From the NCBI RefSeq assembly GCF_001277345.1, contig NZ_LIUT01000008.1:124155-188154 (forward strand): a stretch of DNA of 64,000 nucleotides, in the 5' to 3' direction. The translations under genes and the position numbers were made by a program. This stretch comes from Paenibacillus solani (GTDB lineage Bacteria > Bacillota > Bacilli > Paenibacillales > Paenibacillaceae). The notes under the pieces were generated by a model. The model was not told the DNA's origin. It saw only the letters and a program-made list of their open reading frames with translations, and did not search any database. Positions 61,710 to 64,000 of this stretch are shown in pieces (position 1 is the first letter of the stretch; every line of letters begins with the position of its first letter).

Positions 61710-62441
61710 ATGCAGGGGACCATTCTGGTGGTGGATGATGAACAGCCCATCGCCGATATTTTAAAGTTTAACTTGGAAAAAGAGGGCTATGATGTCATCT
61801 GTGCTTTTGACGGCATCAGCGCCGTGGATATTGCGCTCACGCAGCGGCCGGATTTAATGCTGCTTGATTTGATGCTGCCCGGCAAAGACGGAATGGACGT
61901 GTGCCGCGAGGTGCGAGCAGCTAACCTGCAGATCCCGATCATCATGCTGACGGCAAAGGACGGGGAGATTGACAAGGTGCTCGGGCTTGAGCTTGGTGCG
62001 GATGATTACGTGACAAAGCCGTTCAGCACAAGAGAAATATTGGCTCGTGTGAAGGCGCATCTGCGACGTCAGCAAAAGCCGGATAGCCCGGCAGATAACA
62101 TAGGCGACTCAAGTGCAGGCGGACAAGGCCTGCGGCTGTTTGAGCTGTTTATCGATACGGATATGTACATGGTGTACAAGAGCGGGGAAGCGCTGGATCT
62201 TACGCACCGCGAATATGAATTGGTCTATTATTTGGCCCGCAATGCTGGCAAAGTGATGACGCGTGAGCATCTGCTGCAGGCCGTATGGGGCTTTGAATAT
62301 TTTGGCGATGTGCGGACCGTGGATGTTACCATCCGCCGCCTTCGCGAGAAGATTGAAGAGAATCCGAGCAAGCCGGAATATATCCTGACTCGGCGCGGCC
62401 TAGGCTACCTAATGCGCAGCGCTAAAAACGGAGGCCTGTAA
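61710..62441 (+). CDS. walR: Essential response regulator WalR (YycF)
   Basis: A 243-residue OmpR-family regulator that controls cell-wall hydrolases. The receiver domain begins GTILVVDDEQPIADILKFNL, with the phospho-acceptor Asp in LLDLMLPGKDG near residue 54. The winged helix ends VDVTIRRLREKIEENPSKPEY, typical of WalR. I choose ATG 61710, with GAGGTG 9 bases upstream; a GTG four codons earlier is possible. Its stop overlaps the walK start by one base (TAATG). Confidence 0.95.
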   Translation: MQGTILVVDDEQPIADILKFNLEKEGYDVICAFDGISAVDIALTQRPDLMLLDLMLPGKDGMDVCREVRAANLQIPIIMLTAKDGEIDKVLGLELGADDYVTKPFSTREILARVKAHLRRQQKPDSPADNIGDSSAGGQGLRLFELFIDTDMYMVYKSGEALDLTHREYELVYYLARNAGKVMTREHLLQAVWGFEYFGDVRTVDVTIRRLREKIEENPSKPEYILTRRGLGYLMRSAKNGGL

Positions 62442-64000
62442 TGAAGTGGCTGTCCTTCTTCCGCACGATCCAGGCGAAGGTCATCATTATTTATGTCCTT
62501 CTCATTCTGATCGCGATGCAGCTGATCGGAGTGTATTTTGTGAGTGCGATGAAGAACTCGCTGACCAGCAACTTCACGAAGGACTTGCAGGAGCGCGCCG
62601 AGCTGATGTCGGTGCTGGCGGCCAAGACTCTTGGTGGAGAGAATGATTCGGAAGACGATTCGAACGACAGCCTGCGTATTATGGTGAACAATCTGTTCAA
62701 TCTGAACGGAGCCGAGGTTCAGGTGCTGGATTCCACGGGGCGGGTTCTGACGACTTCGTTGCCCTCCCATGCGGACTACGTGAACACCAAGAATACACAG
62801 ACGGTTGTCAGCCGGGCCTTGCAGGGAATACAGGATAATGAAGAATACATTATTGATGATGATAATATCCGCAAAAAAGTGGTGGCAAAGCCCGTCATGT
62901 ATAACGAGAAAATCGTTGGTGCCATCTACATTGTGGCCAGCATGAGCGAGCTGTACAGCACGATGCAGCGGATCAACAATATTTTTATATCGGGCATTCT
63001 GCTCGCACTCGGCTTGACTGCGGTGCTCGGCGTCATTCTGTCGCATACGATTACCCATCCGATCAAGGAGCTGACGAAGCATGCCCGGGCTGTCGCGGAC
63101 GGCAAGTTCACCGAAACAACACCAGTCTTCGGCAGTGATGAGATCGGCCAGCTCAGCCAGGCGTTCAATTATATGACCAGCCGTCTGCGCGAAGCCCTCT
63201 CCCAGAACGAAGAAGAGAAGGAGAAACTCGCGTCGATTCTGACCAATATGAGTGACGGGGTCATTGCAACTGATGAAGCGGACAGAGTCATCCTGATGAA
63301 CCGACGCGCCAGTGAGATGCTAGGCGTAGAGGGTGAAGAGCTGGCGGGGTATGGCATTGGCTCTTTGCTGGGGCTCGAGGAGTCTGAGCTGGAAGCTCTG
63401 GCTCGCGGTGAGGGCCATGACTCCAAGCTGCTGGAAATTATCCCACGGGAGGACGGCGACCCCTTCATGATGCGCGTGACGTTTACTCCGATACATCGGC
63501 GCGAGATCGGCATCACTGGAACGATTGCCGTACTGCAGGATGTTACCGAGCAGGAGAAGCTGGAAGCCTCCCGGCGGGAATTCGTAGCGAATGTATCGCA
63601 TGAGCTGCGTACACCGCTGACAACAATCAAGAGTTACACGGAAGCGCTGGAAGACGGGGCTCTGGAAGACAAACAGATGGGGCCGCGGTTTGTCGGTGTC
63701 ATACAGAACGAGACGGGCCGGATGATCCGTCTTGTTACAGATCTGCTCCATCTATCACGTCTCGACTCCAAGGAGGCAGCACTCCATAAGGAACGGACGG
63801 ATATTGTGGAGATGCTGGAAGATGTAGAGGACCGTTTCTCTTTCCAAATGAAGCAGAAGCATATTCGTACGATTATTGAGGTAAGACCGGGCGTTTCTAC
63901 GGCTATGCTGGACCGGGACGGAATCGATCAGGTACTGGATAACTTGATATCCAATGCCTTGAAATATACGCCGGACGGGGGCACCATCACCTTGGATGCA
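62441..64000 (+). CDS. walK: Sensor kinase WalK (YycG), 5' part
   Basis: The first 520 codons of the WalK kinase; the gene runs off the right edge. It shows an N-terminal membrane helix (about residues 10-34), an extracellular domain, a second helix (about residues 178-200), HAMP, PAS (ILTNMSDGVIATDEADRVIL) and the H-box VSHELRTPLTTI with the phospho-acceptor His near residue 387. The N-box SNALKYTPDGG of the ATPase domain is the last part visible. It is co-transcribed with walR and partners it in wall homeostasis. Confidence 0.96.
   Translation, partial: MKWLSFFRTIQAKVIIIYVLLILIAMQLIGVYFVSAMKNSLTSNFTKDLQERAELMSVLAAKTLGGENDSEDDSNDSLRIMVNNLFNLNGAEVQVLDSTGRVLTTSLPSHADYVNTKNTQTVVSRALQGIQDNEEYIIDDDNIRKKVVAKPVMYNEKIVGAIYIVASMSELYSTMQRINNIFISGILLALGLTAVLGVILSHTITHPIKELTKHARAVADGKFTETTPVFGSDEIGQLSQAFNYMTSRLREALSQNEEEKEKLASILTNMSDGVIATDEADRVILMNRRASEMLGVEGEELAGYGIGSLLGLEESELEALARGEGHDSKLLEIIPREDGDPFMMRVTFTPIHRREIGITGTIAVLQDVTEQEKLEASRREFVANVSHELRTPLTTIKSYTEALEDGALEDKQMGPRFVGVIQNETGRMIRLVTDLLHLSRLDSKEAALHKERTDIVEMLEDVEDRFSFQMKQKHIRTIIEVRPGVSTAMLDRDGIDQVLDNLISNALKYTPDGGTITLDA

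Noticed and set aside
1..64000. CRISPR array, insertion sequence, prophage or integrase
   Set aside because: No regularly spaced direct repeats, transposase-like or integrase-like proteins, or phage genes were seen.

Overview
The window is a replication-origin region of a Gram-positive spore former, best matching Paenibacillus or a close relative. The evidence is the Bacillales core order (rrn leader, gyrA, gyrB, remB, recF, yaaA/rlbA, dnaN, dnaA, oriC, rpmH, rnpA, spoIIIJ, khpB, mnmE, mnmG, rsmG, noc, parA, parB ... rpsF, ssb, rpsR ... gdpP, rplI, dnaB, purA ... walR, walK), strong Shine-Dalgarno sites, frequent GTG/TTG starts and sporulation-linked families (SpoIIIJ, YyaC, YheC/D-like, Noc). 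No insertion sequence, prophage or CRISPR array was seen. The species assignment is inferred from gene order and protein character, not from a search.

Layout. Positions 1-251 carry the promoter and leader of an rRNA operon read leftwards, with 16S presumably just outside. From 252 to 11729 nearly all genes are on the minus strand, and from about 18.6 kb onward most are on the plus strand. Most genes are therefore read away from an origin at about 10.2-12.2 kb. The dnaN-dnaA gap holds a textbook unwinding region (DnaA box, GC-rich spacer, five DnaA-trios, AT-rich stretch). A second DnaA-box cluster lies upstream of dnaA and a third upstream of rpmH. Between the last two sits a gluconate cluster (gnd-gntR-gntP-gntK) read head-on to replication, a membrane-protein gene, and a 92-bp copy of the gntP 5' end.

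18.6-29.3 kb holds RNA and protein maturation genes (rpmH, rnpA, spoIIIJ, khpB, mnmE, mnmG, rsmG) and the chromosome-segregation and division-site set noc, parA, parB with two parS sites. 29.5-33.4 kb holds a cysteine desulfurase, DUF4446, YyaC, a DUF3343 putative S/Se carrier, an MscS channel and DUF951. 33.5-35.8 kb holds tRNA-Ser(CGA), a possible structured minus-strand RNA, yjzC-like and rpsF-ssb-rpsR. An accessory stretch follows: a divergent SRAP protein, a five-gene oligopeptide ABC transporter, a D,D-carboxypeptidase, an LCP protein and a CBS protein. 46.9-53.6 kb holds mazG-like, yybS, gdpP, rplI, dnaB and purA, the last with a PurR-type operator and a clear sigma-A promoter.

54.0-58.0 kb is an HssRS-HrtAB haem-sensing and haem-efflux module, with a direct-repeat HssR box upstream of hrtB. 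58.2-61.3 kb has an unknown membrane-anchored protein, an M23/LysM/G5 cell-wall hydrolase and a small membrane protein. The window ends in the essential WalRK system, with walK cut by the right edge.
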